A stretch of 18,849 nt of DNA from assembly GCA_002451275.1 (NCBI GenBank), contig DKBS01000164.1:3394-22242 (forward strand). Reading direction: 5' to 3'. Below are positions 8,592 to 18,093 of the stretch, piece after piece. The position numbers and the translations under genes were made by a program. The first letter of the stretch is position 1. Every line of letters begins with the position of its first letter. The notes under the pieces were generated by a model. That model made no database searches. It saw nothing but the letters and a program-made list of their open reading frames with translations, and was not told where the DNA came from. The DNA comes from Planctomycetaceae bacterium UBA6894. Lineage in GTDB: Bacteria; Planctomycetota; Planctomycetia; Gemmatales; Gemmataceae.

Positions 8592-9605
8592 TCAAAGGAT
8601 TCCCAGCTTGATGGCGACCAAGCGGTGCAGGTCGGCTGCCTGGAGGGCGCCTTCCACCGGTTCGCCACCCAAGGGATCGGTTTTGCCGACAACGGCTCCG
8701 GGCGTGCAACCGGCGCCGGCCAGCAGGGCGGGCCAGGCGCGGGACCAGTGGTCGCGGCCACCGCGGCTGTTCAGGTGGGGAGTACGGCCCATTTCGCCGG
8801 TGGCGACCACGAGGGTGGTTTGGAGCAGGCCGGTTTGGGCGAGGTGGCCGAGTAGTTGATCGAGGGCGCTATCGAGCTCATGGCCCAGCTCGCGGGTTTG
8901 AGCGACGGTGGTTGGCAGGCTGCCACCATCGGCGTGGCAATCCCAGGTGCGGCGATGGAAAACCGTGGGGGCGGTGTTCACGGTGACAAAGTGGGTGCCG
9001 GTTTCGACGGCCCGGGCAGCCTGCAGAAAAACATCGGCAAGATCCTCTGAATGGGACCGGCCTGGTTGGGGGGCGTGGGATGGCCCGAAGTGGCCGGGGG
9101 ATTGGCCATCGTCACGCAGGCAGAGGCCATCGGTTTCCAGGGGGCCCGGGAGGATGCGCCAGCCGGGTTGGCCCTGGAATCCACGCCGGGCCAGGTGGGC
9201 TCCCAGCGAGGGGCGGGCTGTTTCGCTGTGGTCGAATGCGCCCGTCTGCAACTCTTGCCAGCCGGCCTCGTGGGTGGGCAGGTTGTGGTGGTGCAGGGCG
9301 CGCAGGAGGGTGATCTGGTTCAGCCGGCAGGCCAACCGGGGGAACAGTTCGCTGAGGCGGACACCGGGCAGGGCGGTGGGGATGGAGGCAAAGGGACCGC
9401 GGACGGCGGCGGATGCATCGGGCTTGGGATCGAAGGTGTCAAGTTGGGCGGGGCCGCCAACCAGGTTGATCCAGATGCAGGCCAAGGCTTCCGGAGCCCG
9501 GGCGGCCTGAAGTTGCCGGGTGCCTGCAAGGCCCAACGCGGCCATGGCCCCCACAAAGCCACGGCGGTCGACAGAAAGACAGGGGGTGTTATCCGTACGC
9601 GCCAT
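8592..9605 (-). CDS. Compact DUF1501 protein with Tat signal
   Basis: DUF1501 proteins are exported alkaline-phosphatase-superfamily-like proteins abundant in planctomycetes; their reaction is not established. This one has 337 residues. A twin-arginine signal is clear: DRRGF with R14-R15, followed by a hydrophobic AMAALGLAG stretch. Diagnostic blocks are WINLVGGPAQLDTFDPKP near the N-terminus, THFVTVN and WDCH in the middle, and GEMGRTP followed by GGRDHW towards the C-terminus, with Asp and His residues at likely metal sites. It is shorter than usual: the stretch between the N-terminal part and the VETGTHFVTVN block is reduced, and the end after the LGIL block is cut short. The usual DUF1549/DUF1553 cytochrome partner is not adjacent. 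The start at 9605 has GAGGG 6 nt upstream; the longer ATG start at 9638 would add 11 basic residues before the Tat signal. Confidence 0.88.
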   Translation of the reverse strand: MARTDNTPCLSVDRRGFVGAMAALGLAGTRQLQAARAPEALACIWINLVGGPAQLDTFDPKPDASAAVRGPFASIPTALPGVRLSELFPRLACRLNQITLLRALHHHNLPTHEAGWQELQTGAFDHSETARPSLGAHLARRGFQGQPGWRILPGPLETDGLCLRDDGQSPGHFGPSHAPQPGRSHSEDLADVFLQAARAVETGTHFVTVNTAPTVFHRRTWDCHADGGSLPTTVAQTRELGHELDSALDQLLGHLAQTGLLQTTLVVATGEMGRTPHLNSRGGRDHWSRAWPALLAGAGCTPGAVVGKTDPLGGEPVEGALQAADLHRLVAIKLGIL

Positions 9606-9622
9606 GAAGCACCCTCTGTGGC

Positions 9623-9655
9623 GCCGGTGGACCGGCAAGCAGGCGGAAAACCGCC
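9623..9655. repeat. Two adjacent short inverted repeats upstream of the DUF1501 gene
   Basis: GCCGGT-GG-ACCGGC (9623-9636) and GGCGG-AAAA-CCGCC (9642-9655) are both perfect and lie 18-50 nt before the DUF1501 start, just upstream of its GAGGG ribosome site. No T-run follows on the minus strand. They may end or stabilise the murQ transcript or influence DUF1501 translation. Confidence 0.45.
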
Positions 9656-9717
9656 GGAGGCAGGAATCTTCATGGTAATTCAGGCAAGGGCGTTCACCAA
9701 ATGGAAATCAGCGGGTT

Positions 9718-11601
9718 TCAGACGGTTTGCGGGGCATCTGGGCCGAATAGATGTTCTGCCGCCGCCAGGGCGCCATCGACCGGTTGGGGCACCCGTGTCC
9801 AGACCGGGAGATCGGTTCCACCGGTGTGGAATGCCTCGGTGAAGGTGCGCCAAAAATCTTCGTTGTGGAAGAGGCCGCCGCCTGCCACCAGGGTTTTGGG
9901 GCGGGCGCCATCTCCTTTGCGCAAAACCGTTTGGACCAAGGCGCGGAGGTGGTAGATGGCCTTGGTGCGGAGGGAGAGGGCCACGGTGTCGCCGGCGGAA
10001 GCCTGTGCCAGAAGGATGGGTGCCAGGAGGGCGGCGTCGCGACCGGCCTTCTGGTGCCAGGCGGCGAGGCCCCGGCCATCGGTCTGGCCGGTTTCGGCGA
10101 GGAGGGCCTCGCGCAGGGAAGTGTCGGGGCCGCGGCCATCCTCGGCCATGCACACGGCACGGATGGCCTCCTCGGCGAGCCAGACACCGCTCCCTTCATC
10201 CCCCACCCCGGGGCCATATCCTCCGGCGCGGTGACCGACGCCTTCCCCCGGTTCCCACCAGGAGATGGAGCCGGTGCCAGCGATGAGGCAGAGGGCGTGG
10301 GGGTCACCCGCGGCGCGCGCAAGCAACTGGACATCGGTGAGAATCTTCACCCGGGCGGCGGGGAACCAGCAGCCCAGGTGATCGGCCAGGGCGGCCCTCA
10401 CCCGGTTGTCGCCGGCACCCGAGGTGCCGGCGACAACGGCGCCGAGATCCTCAGCCTGGAGCCCGACCTTGCGCAGTTCATCGAGCAGCCTGCGGCGCCA
10501 TTCGAATGCGGTGCCATCGGCGGCGTGGATGGCGGGAAGGGCAGGCATGCCGACCGAGAACGGCAGGGGGCGCCAGGCATGGCCTTCGCGCAGGGCCAGG
10601 CGGACCTTCAGTGACGACCCGCCTCCATCGATGCCGGCGATGGCGCGGAAGACGGCCGGGACGGTGGGTGCCGCATGCTCGAGGAGAAGGGCCCGGGAAA
10701 CCCGGCCACCGGCCGACCTGAGCCGCGCGCACGCCTCGGCGGGTGAAATGGCTTTTTTCAGACAGACTATGGCTGTTTTGACCTCGCCGCCGGCACCGGC
10801 GAGCGCGGTGGTAGCCTGGTCTGCATCGACTCCGGCGGCCATGGCGACGATGCGGACGGAGCGCAGGCGCAGTTTCTCGTTGCTGGCCCGCAGGTCCACC
10901 ATGAGGTCCCCCAGGGTTTTCCCGAGCAGGATCATGGCGCCGGTGGTGAGCGTGTTGAGGACGAGCTTGGCGGCGGTGCCGGCGCGCAGCCGGGTGGAGC
11001 CCATGAGGACCTCGGGGCCGGTGACCACCTCGATGACATGGCGGGCATGCCGGCCGATGCGGCTTTCGGCGACACAGGCGACGGCGGCGGTGAGAGCTCC
11101 GGCCCGGTTGGCCTGCTCGAGGGCACCGATCACATAGGGGGTACGGCCGGAAGCGGCGATGCCGACGACGCAGTCGCGATCATCGAGGCCCAGGGCGCGC
11201 ATGTCCTGCGCCGCCAGATCGGGGGAATCCTCGGCCCCCTCGACCGCACGAAACATGGCCCCCATGCCGCCGGCGATAAGACCGGCGATCTGGCCGGGGG
11301 GCGACTGGAAGGTGGGCACGCATTCGGCGGCATCGAGCACGCCCAACCGGCCGCTGGTACCGGCACCGATGAACAGGACACGCCCCCCCTGGCGCAGCCG
11401 TGCGACCATGGCCTCGATCAGCCCGGCGATGGCGGGGATTTGTTGGGCCACCTGCCCGGCGATGGCGGCATCCTGGCTGTTCATCAGCCGGGCGATGCCT
11501 TCGGCTTCGAGGGTGTCGAGCTGGCTGGCGGCGGGGTTGCGGCCCTCGGTGGCCAAGGCTGCGAGGGTGTCAACGGTTTCTGGAGCCGGTTTTTCAGGCA
11601 T
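9718..11601 (-). CDS. murQ: Fused MurNAc-6-phosphate etherase and BadF/NagK-type amino-sugar kinase
   Basis: A 627-residue cytoplasmic fusion. Residues 1-305 are MurQ, which cleaves the lactyl ether of MurNAc-6-phosphate to give GlcNAc-6-phosphate and lactate. The SIS sugar-phosphate site is GAGTSGRLG (79-87). The presumed catalytic glutamates are E93 in AAECVPTF and E124 in EGAEDS, 31 residues apart as in E. coli MurQ (E83 and E114). SGRTPYV (151-157) and GSTRLRAGTA (201-210) are also conserved. Residues 320-620 are a BadF/BadG/NAGK-family sugar kinase with phosphate loops GIDGGGSS (323-330), AGTSGAGD (391-398) and AGTGSIS (441-447), and D423 as a candidate catalytic base. The kinase may phosphorylate MurNAc, GlcNAc or both. 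No frameshift or internal stop separates the halves. No clear Shine-Dalgarno precedes the ATG. No MurNAc transporter is visible nearby. Confidence 0.93.
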   Translation of the reverse strand: MPEKPAPETVDTLAALATEGRNPAASQLDTLEAEGIARLMNSQDAAIAGQVAQQIPAIAGLIEAMVARLRQGGRVLFIGAGTSGRLGVLDAAECVPTFQSPPGQIAGLIAGGMGAMFRAVEGAEDSPDLAAQDMRALGLDDRDCVVGIAASGRTPYVIGALEQANRAGALTAAVACVAESRIGRHARHVIEVVTGPEVLMGSTRLRAGTAAKLVLNTLTTGAMILLGKTLGDLMVDLRASNEKLRLRSVRIVAMAAGVDADQATTALAGAGGEVKTAIVCLKKAISPAEACARLRSAGGRVSRALLLEHAAPTVPAVFRAIAGIDGGGSSLKVRLALREGHAWRPLPFSVGMPALPAIHAADGTAFEWRRRLLDELRKVGLQAEDLGAVVAGTSGAGDNRVRAALADHLGCWFPAARVKILTDVQLLARAAGDPHALCLIAGTGSISWWEPGEGVGHRAGGYGPGVGDEGSGVWLAEEAIRAVCMAEDGRGPDTSLREALLAETGQTDGRGLAAWHQKAGRDAALLAPILLAQASAGDTVALSLRTKAIYHLRALVQTVLRKGDGARPKTLVAGGGLFHNEDFWRTFTEAFHTGGTDLPVWTRVPQPVDGALAAAEHLFGPDAPQTV

Positions 11602-11655
11602 GATTTTCGGGGGGTTATGGAGCGCATGGTGACTGGCGGGATTTTACAGCAGCAT

Positions 11656-11686
11656 GGCAGGCGGGCCGATGGCCGGCCCGCCTGCC
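11656..11686. repeat. Perfect 12-bp inverted repeat between the PqaA-type gene and murQ
   Basis: The arms GGCAGGCGGGCC (11656-11667) and GGCCCGCCTGCC (11675-11686) are exactly complementary around a 7-nt loop. The hairpin begins about 25 nt after the PqaA-type stop and ends 54 nt before the murQ start. No T-run follows on either strand, so it is not a textbook intrinsic terminator. It could stabilise the upstream mRNA end, pause polymerase, or act as a U-less terminator. Confidence 0.7.
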
Positions 11687-11711
11687 CGGAGGAAAGCGCG
11701 AGCGGGCCGAC

Positions 11712-13028
11712 CTACTTGCCCGCCTCGAGCACACGCACCTGGGTGGCCAGGCAGTAGGGCTCGATATCGTCGTTGAACTCGCAGAGAGCATAGAAGGCCA
11801 GCGCGCCGGAGGAGGGTTTGGCCACCTTTGCCTCGGCAGAACCCTCGGCCAGCTTGAGCTCGGTGGGTTTCCATTCGGATTTGCGGAAATCCTGGCGTGG
11901 GGCCGCAACCTGCCAGAGGGTGACCTTGGCGGGGGCGGGGCTGGCCTTCACGGTGAGGCTGGCCTCGGAGCCGTCGCCAGTGTGTTTCCACTCCATCTTG
12001 GGCATCGCCTTGCCGCTTGCGGCCCGGCGGCTGAACACGGTGAGGGTGGCCAGGGCGCGGTCGATCGACCTGGTTCCCTCGGGCTGTTTCTCGCGCAGGT
12101 CATGGCCAGCGTTGGGGACGATGAGGACATGCTTGGGCTCGGGGATGCTTTCCCAGTAGAGGTTGAGGGCGTCGGCTGTCCAGTAGGGATCGTTGGCGCC
12201 GTTGACGATGAGCTTGGGCTGCCGGTAGCGATCGCGGTAGGTGAATGGATCGACGCCGAGCCACAGGCCTTTGGCGGTGTCGCCAGGAGGAAGGGGAACC
12301 AGTTTGCGCTCGACATAGTCCTTGATCTGCTCGCTGGGCTTGCCGAAGGCCTCGAGCTGATGCCTCATCTGATCCTGCATGTTGAGGGTGTCGATCACCA
12401 GCGGGGCGAAGGCGATGATGCGGCGGTCGAAGGCGGAGGCGAGCCAGGTGGTCCAGCCGCGCTTGCTGGCGCCGGTGAGGACAAACTTCTCGGCGGCGTT
12501 TTCCTTCCAGGCCTCCTTGGTGTAGTCCTGCAGCGTATCCATGGCGCGCACGCAGGCCTTGGCCATGGGGAACAGCAGCGGCCAGGAGATGTCTTTGCCC
12601 CCGGTTTCGAGGTAGCGCACGAAGGTCTCGGCGATGAGGGCGTCCTCGGTGCGGTTATAGAGGGGCTGGTTGGGGACCTGGAATAGCACCGCGACGGGGG
12701 CCTTCAGGCGCGTGGCGATGGTGAGGCCCAGGAGGCGGTTGCCACCGGAGGGGTTGCCGCCGGTGTTGAGCAGGACGATGGTCTTGCCTGGTTTGGCCCC
12801 CGGGGGAACGAAGAGCAGGAGATCGTGGTCCCAGCGGTGGCCCTGCCAGGTCTGGCTGGTGAGCTTGAGGTGGTGAGTGGTGCCGGTGAGGAAATTGCCC
12901 TCCACCTTTTCCTTGGACCACTTGTAGCTGGTATCGGGCGCCAGGAGGTAGCGGTCGAGCAGTGTGCCCTGAGTCGCGGCAACGGGGTTGGGATCAGCGG
13001 GAAGACACAGCAGAAGGCAAAGCAGCAT
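11712..13028 (-). CDS. Secreted PhoPQ-activated pathogenicity-related (PqaA-type) alpha/beta hydrolase
   Basis: A 438-residue exported protein with a short leucine-rich signal peptide (about 1-18). It belongs to the PhoPQ-activated pathogenicity-related family, named for Salmonella PqaA; the natural substrate is not established. The nucleophile elbow is GASKRG (S188) in TGASKRGWTTWLA. The other members of the triad are probably D280 in NGANDPYW and H309 in PNAGHD. LLNTGGNPSGG (86-96) lies in the expected oxyanion-hole strand-loop region. The C-terminal 100 residues (about 345-438) form a separate beta-rich part typical of the family. The name does not imply virulence here, because homologues are common in environmental PVC bacteria. 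AGGGG sits 8 nt before the ATG and lies inside one arm of a 9-bp inverted repeat. It follows glgA by 108 nt. Confidence 0.9.
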   Translation of the reverse strand: MLLCLLLCLPADPNPVAATQGTLLDRYLLAPDTSYKWSKEKVEGNFLTGTTHHLKLTSQTWQGHRWDHDLLLFVPPGAKPGKTIVLLNTGGNPSGGNRLLGLTIATRLKAPVAVLFQVPNQPLYNRTEDALIAETFVRYLETGGKDISWPLLFPMAKACVRAMDTLQDYTKEAWKENAAEKFVLTGASKRGWTTWLASAFDRRIIAFAPLVIDTLNMQDQMRHQLEAFGKPSEQIKDYVERKLVPLPPGDTAKGLWLGVDPFTYRDRYRQPKLIVNGANDPYWTADALNLYWESIPEPKHVLIVPNAGHDLREKQPEGTRSIDRALATLTVFSRRAASGKAMPKMEWKHTGDGSEASLTVKASPAPAKVTLWQVAAPRQDFRKSEWKPTELKLAEGSAEAKVAKPSSGALAFYALCEFNDDIEPYCLATQVRVLEAGK

Positions 13029-13033
13029 GGGAA

Positions 13034-13105
13034 GGCCCCTGGACAGGTGAAACCCTTCGGGATAAGGATCCGGTCAGGATACCAAAACCCGGGGAGCCAG
13101 GGGCC
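13034..13105 (-). promoter_or_regulatory. Inverted repeat overlapping the ribosome binding site of the PqaA-type gene
   Basis: In mRNA sense, GGCCCCTGG (from 13105 to 13097) can pair perfectly with CCAGGGGCC (13042 to 13034), which contains the AGGGG Shine-Dalgarno located 8 nt before the ATG at 13028. The arms are 54 nt apart, and a small CCC-GAA-GGG hairpin lies between them. The arrangement suits translational masking, but a chance repeat in GC-rich DNA is possible. Confidence 0.35.
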
Positions 13106-13136
13106 GGCGGGAAGAAGCGGGGTTCAGGCCAGGGAA

Positions 13137-14657
13137 TCAGTGGGCGGGTCTGATTTTCCGGTACAGCCCGACATAACTGGCGGCGCTGCGGGACCAGGAC
13201 CAGTCCTGGCGCATGCCGTTGCGCACGATGGCGTTCCACTGGTCGTGGTTCCGGCTCCAGATATCGAGGGCGCGAAGGCCCGCCTCGCGCAGGGCGTCGG
13301 CGGAATAGTCCTGGAAAACGAAACCGGTGGCGGTGCCATCGGCGAGGGTGTCGGCGTTGGTGTCCGTCACGGTGTCGGCCAGGCCACCGGTGCCGCGAAC
13401 GATGGGCGGTGTGCCGTACTTGAGGGAGTAGAGCTGGTTGAGCCCCGAGGGCTCGTATTGGCTGGGCATGAGGTAGGCGTCGGAGCCGGCCTCGATGAGG
13501 TGGGCAAGCTTCTCGTCGAAGCCCAGGTAAATTCCGACCTGGTTGGGGTATTGCTCAGCCAGGACGCGGAGCATCTGGCGGTGCCTGCTGTCGCCCTCGC
13601 CCAGCACCACCAGTTGGGCGCCCTGGGTGAGGAAGGCCTGCGCGGCGGGCTTCAGGATGTCGAATCCCTTCTGCTCCACGAGGCGGGCGATCATGCCCAG
13701 AACCGGCCGCTCGGCCAGGCTGGGCAGGCCCAGACGGGCCTGGAGGGCGCGCTTGCATTCGGGTTTGTGGATCTCAAAGGTGGTTTCGTCGTAGCGGGCG
13801 GGCAGGTGGCCGTCGACGCTGGGGTTCCACTCGTCATAGTCGACGCCGTTGACGATGCCGGAGAGGCGGTCGGCGCGCTCGAGCAGCACGCCCTGCAGGC
13901 CGCAGCCGAACCAGGGGGTCTGGATCTCGCGGGCGTAGGTGGGACTGACGGTGGAGATCTGGTCGGCGAAAACGACTCCGGCCTTGAGGTAGTTGAGCTG
14001 CCCGTAGAACTCGAGCTGGGAGGGGTTGTACAGGCGCCAGTCGAGGCGGGCCCATTCCATCATGGAGGGCGGGAAAGGGCCCTGGTAAGCGATGTTGTGG
14101 ATGGTGAACAGGGTGGAAATCTGGCGGGCGCGGCCGGCGATCCCCTGGTCGGGGTGGTTGCACAGGTGCTCGCGCAGGTAGACGGGGACCAGGCCGGTCT
14201 GCCAGTCGTTGGCGTGGATGGCATCGGGCCACCAGTCGAGCATGCGGGGCAGTTCCAGGACGGCGCGGGAAAACAGGGCAAAGCGCGCGCCGTTGTCGGG
14301 ATAGTCGCGGCGGGAGCCGTCTGTGCCGGCGAACTGGTAAAGTCCGCGGCCGAATTCGGGCTGGTCACGGTTGAAGAGGTCGCCGGCGCTGACGAACCAG
14401 ATGGGTACCGTGCAGCCGGGAAGGGTGGAGCGCCAGAATTCGACCTCGATGCCGTCGCCCGGACCCACGGGGACCCGGCAGCGCAGGTTGGTGGGCTCGC
14501 ACCGGCCGGTGCGGAGACAACTGTCGAACAGGGGCATCACCACCTGGCAGTCGATGCCCATTTTTGCCAGCGCGCGGGGGAGCGCGCCGGCCACATCGGC
14601 CAGGCCACCGGTCTTGGCGAATCCCGCGACCTCGGAGGCCGCCAGCAGCACGCGCAT
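13137..14657 (-). CDS. glgA: Glycogen synthase (ADP-glucose type, GT5)
   Basis: This cytoplasmic enzyme transfers glucose from ADP-glucose to the end of an alpha-1,4-glucan. The 506-residue product begins MRVLLAASEVAGFAKTGG and has the donor-binding K15-TGGL at the same position as in E. coli GlgA. Other family blocks are HANDWQTGLVP, TIHNIAYQG, STVSPTYAREI, GIVNGVDYDEWNP, ARLVEQKGFD and the C-terminal EPSGLNQLYSLKYGT with E402, followed by RGTGGLADTV. The start at 14657 is chosen because the family N-terminus begins there and AGGG lies 5 nt upstream; the ATG at 14684 would overlap glgB and add nine non-homologous residues. The Shine-Dalgarno overlaps the glgB stop codon, so translation of the two is probably coupled. 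glgC, which makes ADP-glucose, must lie elsewhere. Confidence 0.96.
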   Translation of the reverse strand: MRVLLAASEVAGFAKTGGLADVAGALPRALAKMGIDCQVVMPLFDSCLRTGRCEPTNLRCRVPVGPGDGIEVEFWRSTLPGCTVPIWFVSAGDLFNRDQPEFGRGLYQFAGTDGSRRDYPDNGARFALFSRAVLELPRMLDWWPDAIHANDWQTGLVPVYLREHLCNHPDQGIAGRARQISTLFTIHNIAYQGPFPPSMMEWARLDWRLYNPSQLEFYGQLNYLKAGVVFADQISTVSPTYAREIQTPWFGCGLQGVLLERADRLSGIVNGVDYDEWNPSVDGHLPARYDETTFEIHKPECKRALQARLGLPSLAERPVLGMIARLVEQKGFDILKPAAQAFLTQGAQLVVLGEGDSRHRQMLRVLAEQYPNQVGIYLGFDEKLAHLIEAGSDAYLMPSQYEPSGLNQLYSLKYGTPPIVRGTGGLADTVTDTNADTLADGTATGFVFQDYSADALREAGLRALDIWSRNHDQWNAIVRNGMRQDWSWSRSAASYVGLYRKIRPAH

Positions 14658-14664
14658 GTTTGCC

Positions 14665-16650
<1,986 letters not shown>

Positions 16651-16989
16651 CAGTCGGCTGGCTCCATGAAAGCACATCGTGATTCGCCGGACGGCCCTGG
16701 GTGGTCGCCGACGGGGGGATAACGGACGGGACGAAATATCATCCTACCGGGAACGGGTGCGCGTTCACCACGCTGCCTGTGGGGTGTTTGCGGGAAATGG
16801 CAAAGATTTGCCGCCTGCCGCACCGGTTGATCAATGGCTGACGGATGGACCAACGGTAGGGAGACCAAGTCATGGATGTTGGGGAATTTCTTTGCCGGGA
16901 AATGGACCAGGCGGGAAGCACCATGCCTGAACCGTGTTTGGCAGAATGGAATGGGTGGCCTAATTGCTTGGCTGACAAAGGTTTAAGAG

Positions 16990-17009
16990 GGGCAAAAAAG
17001 ATTTTGCCC
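16990..17009. repeat. 20-bp perfect palindromic element GGGCAAAA-AAGA-TTTTGCCC
   Basis: Two 8-bp arms (16990-16997 and 17002-17009) are perfectly complementary around a 4-nt loop. It could be a protein operator or an RNA hairpin. The A/T pairs are next to the loop, so this hairpin by itself is not terminator-like. A third matching arm lies at 17026-17033. Confidence 0.6.
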
Positions 17010-17033
17010 GGTCAGAAAGTCACTTCGGGCAAA
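16994..17033 (-). terminator. Alternative hairpin followed by a T-run (possible terminator or attenuator)
   Basis: Read on the minus strand, TTTGCCCG (17033-17026) pairs perfectly with CGGGCAAA (17010-17003) across a 15-nt loop. The sequence ATC and six T residues (16999-16994) follow, which is the layout of an intrinsic terminator. The long loop and A/T base of the stem weaken it. The same downstream arm and T-run are used by the palindrome at 16990-17009, so the two structures exclude each other. Confidence 0.4.
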
Positions 17034-17127
17034 GTCAAATGGAAGGCTGGATTCTGGGTTCCCCGATCATGGGTTCAGGGGGTGAGGCCTGACGGGTGGC
17101 CGCATTTTGGGCAGGGGCTTTCACCTT

Positions 17128-17160
17128 AAAAAAACGTTCCGGGGGATGCCTTTGGCCCGG
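17128..17160 (-). terminator. Probable intrinsic terminator of the sigma/anti-sigma operon
   Basis: Read on the minus strand, CCGGG (17160-17156) can pair with CCCGG (17143-17139), with a small GCC-AAA-GGC hairpin possible inside. AACG and seven T residues (17134-17128) follow. It begins about 9 nt after the anti-sigma stop codon, the expected place. The stem is short, so efficiency is uncertain. Confidence 0.55.
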
Positions 17161-17168
17161 TGTTTCCC

Positions 17169-18053
17169 TCAAATCAGCGCGTGTTCGCGCAGGGCGTCCT
17201 CGCGGGCTCCCCGGGCGATGGCCGCCAATTCCTGGAGTTTGGGACGGCGGTCGGCGTGGTCGGTGGCCAAGCGGAGGTAGAGGCTTTCCTGACGCTGCCA
17301 ATCGGCGGCGAGGCTGGCCAGGGATTCCTTGCGGTTGGGTTCGGGCAATGCCCGGGCCGCGTCGAGAAGTTTGGGGGCCAGCAGTTTGAGGGCGACCGTC
17401 AGACGGTCCAACTCGTTGCCGACTGAATCGACAGGGGATTCGGCGAACCGGTTGCTTGCGGCTTCAGCCGGACGCCCCATGGCAAGCGGCTGAGGTGGCG
17501 CGTCGGCCATCATCGCAGCCACGGGAGGTCCTGAGCGGACCACCTTTTCCACCTCGTCGCTGCAGGATCGGGAGAGTTCCAGGAAGGCAGCGAGGCGCGC
17601 CGGGGCATCGAGCACCGGTTCGTTTCCTTGCTGGACCATCGCCTGGTGTCTGCCCAACCACATGCCAACGGAGAGCAGCAGCAGCGCCGCCAGAATGCCG
17701 GCGGCCACGGAGATCTTGCGGGCGGCCTGGCTGCGGCCCTTGGCGCGACGGCTCACCCCGCTCCAGGGCAGACCCACGGGCGCGGTCGGGTTGACGGCCT
17801 CGATGCGGAAGGGCCATTCGACCCCCTGGTCCCTGGCACGGGTGAGGATACGAAGGGGTCTATCGGAGATGCCTTGGGGGGGCAATTGTCGCAGGGCCTG
17901 GTCGCGACTGGCGGATTTGGCAACCCACATCGCGCAGGCGGCGCAGGCGCCCAGGTGACGGTCCGTGACAAGCGTCGGATCGTCGGCGTGCAAGCGGGCC
18001 TGGAGGCACTCCCCCGGTAGGCCAGACTCTTCCATCTCGTTTTCAACACTCAT
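17169..18053 (-). CDS. Membrane anti-sigma factor with HxxxCxxC zinc motif
   Basis: A 294-residue protein encoded just after an ECF sigma gene, so very probably its antagonist. The N-terminal cytoplasmic part holds a zinc-anti-sigma motif, H33-x3-C37-x2-C40 in RHLGACAACAMW. A single transmembrane helix lies at about 114-134 (VAAGILAALLLLSVGMW), preceded by a basic RRAKGRSQAARK stretch consistent with the inside-positive rule. The remaining 160 residues would be outside the cytoplasm. They are rich in Ala, Leu and charged residues with helical, possibly coiled-coil character, and match no sensor domain I know. ATG 18053 is chosen because GGGAG lies 7 nt upstream; the ORF extends to 18086 without a comparable site. 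The gap from the sigma stop is 40 nt. A probable terminator follows the gene. Confidence 0.85.
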   Translation of the reverse strand: MSVENEMEESGLPGECLQARLHADDPTLVTDRHLGACAACAMWVAKSASRDQALRQLPPQGISDRPLRILTRARDQGVEWPFRIEAVNPTAPVGLPWSGVSRRAKGRSQAARKISVAAGILAALLLLSVGMWLGRHQAMVQQGNEPVLDAPARLAAFLELSRSCSDEVEKVVRSGPPVAAMMADAPPQPLAMGRPAEAASNRFAESPVDSVGNELDRLTVALKLLAPKLLDAARALPEPNRKESLASLAADWQRQESLYLRLATDHADRRPKLQELAAIARGAREDALREHALI

Positions 18054-18093
18054 CTGCAAACTCCCGAGCCACTGGCCCGTTACCATTCATCAT

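Larger units (their letters stand above)
16651..17168. other. Noncoding gap between the anti-sigma gene and glgB
   Basis: About 520 bases without a convincing gene, visibly richer in A and T than the coding DNA. Short ORFs here, for example 79 codons at 16739-16978 on the minus strand, lack family motifs and a good ribosome site. The right part holds a likely terminator (17128-17160) and a cluster of inverted-repeat arms (16990-17033). The left part should hold the glgB promoter, but I could not find a sigma-70 pair with acceptable spacing. Confidence 0.7.

Noticed and set aside
8560..8600. Frameshift truncating the DUF1501 C-terminus
   Set aside because: The neighbouring frame after the stop reads only about 10 more residues and lacks the usual C-terminal tail, so a genuine short form is likelier.
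16739..16978. 79-codon minus-strand frame in the gap upstream of glgB
   Set aside because: No ribosome site, no motif, and composition like noncoding DNA.
17035..17301. 88-codon minus-strand frame overlapping the anti-sigma gene end
   Set aside because: It overlaps a real CDS in another frame and is Pro/Arg-rich shadow sequence.
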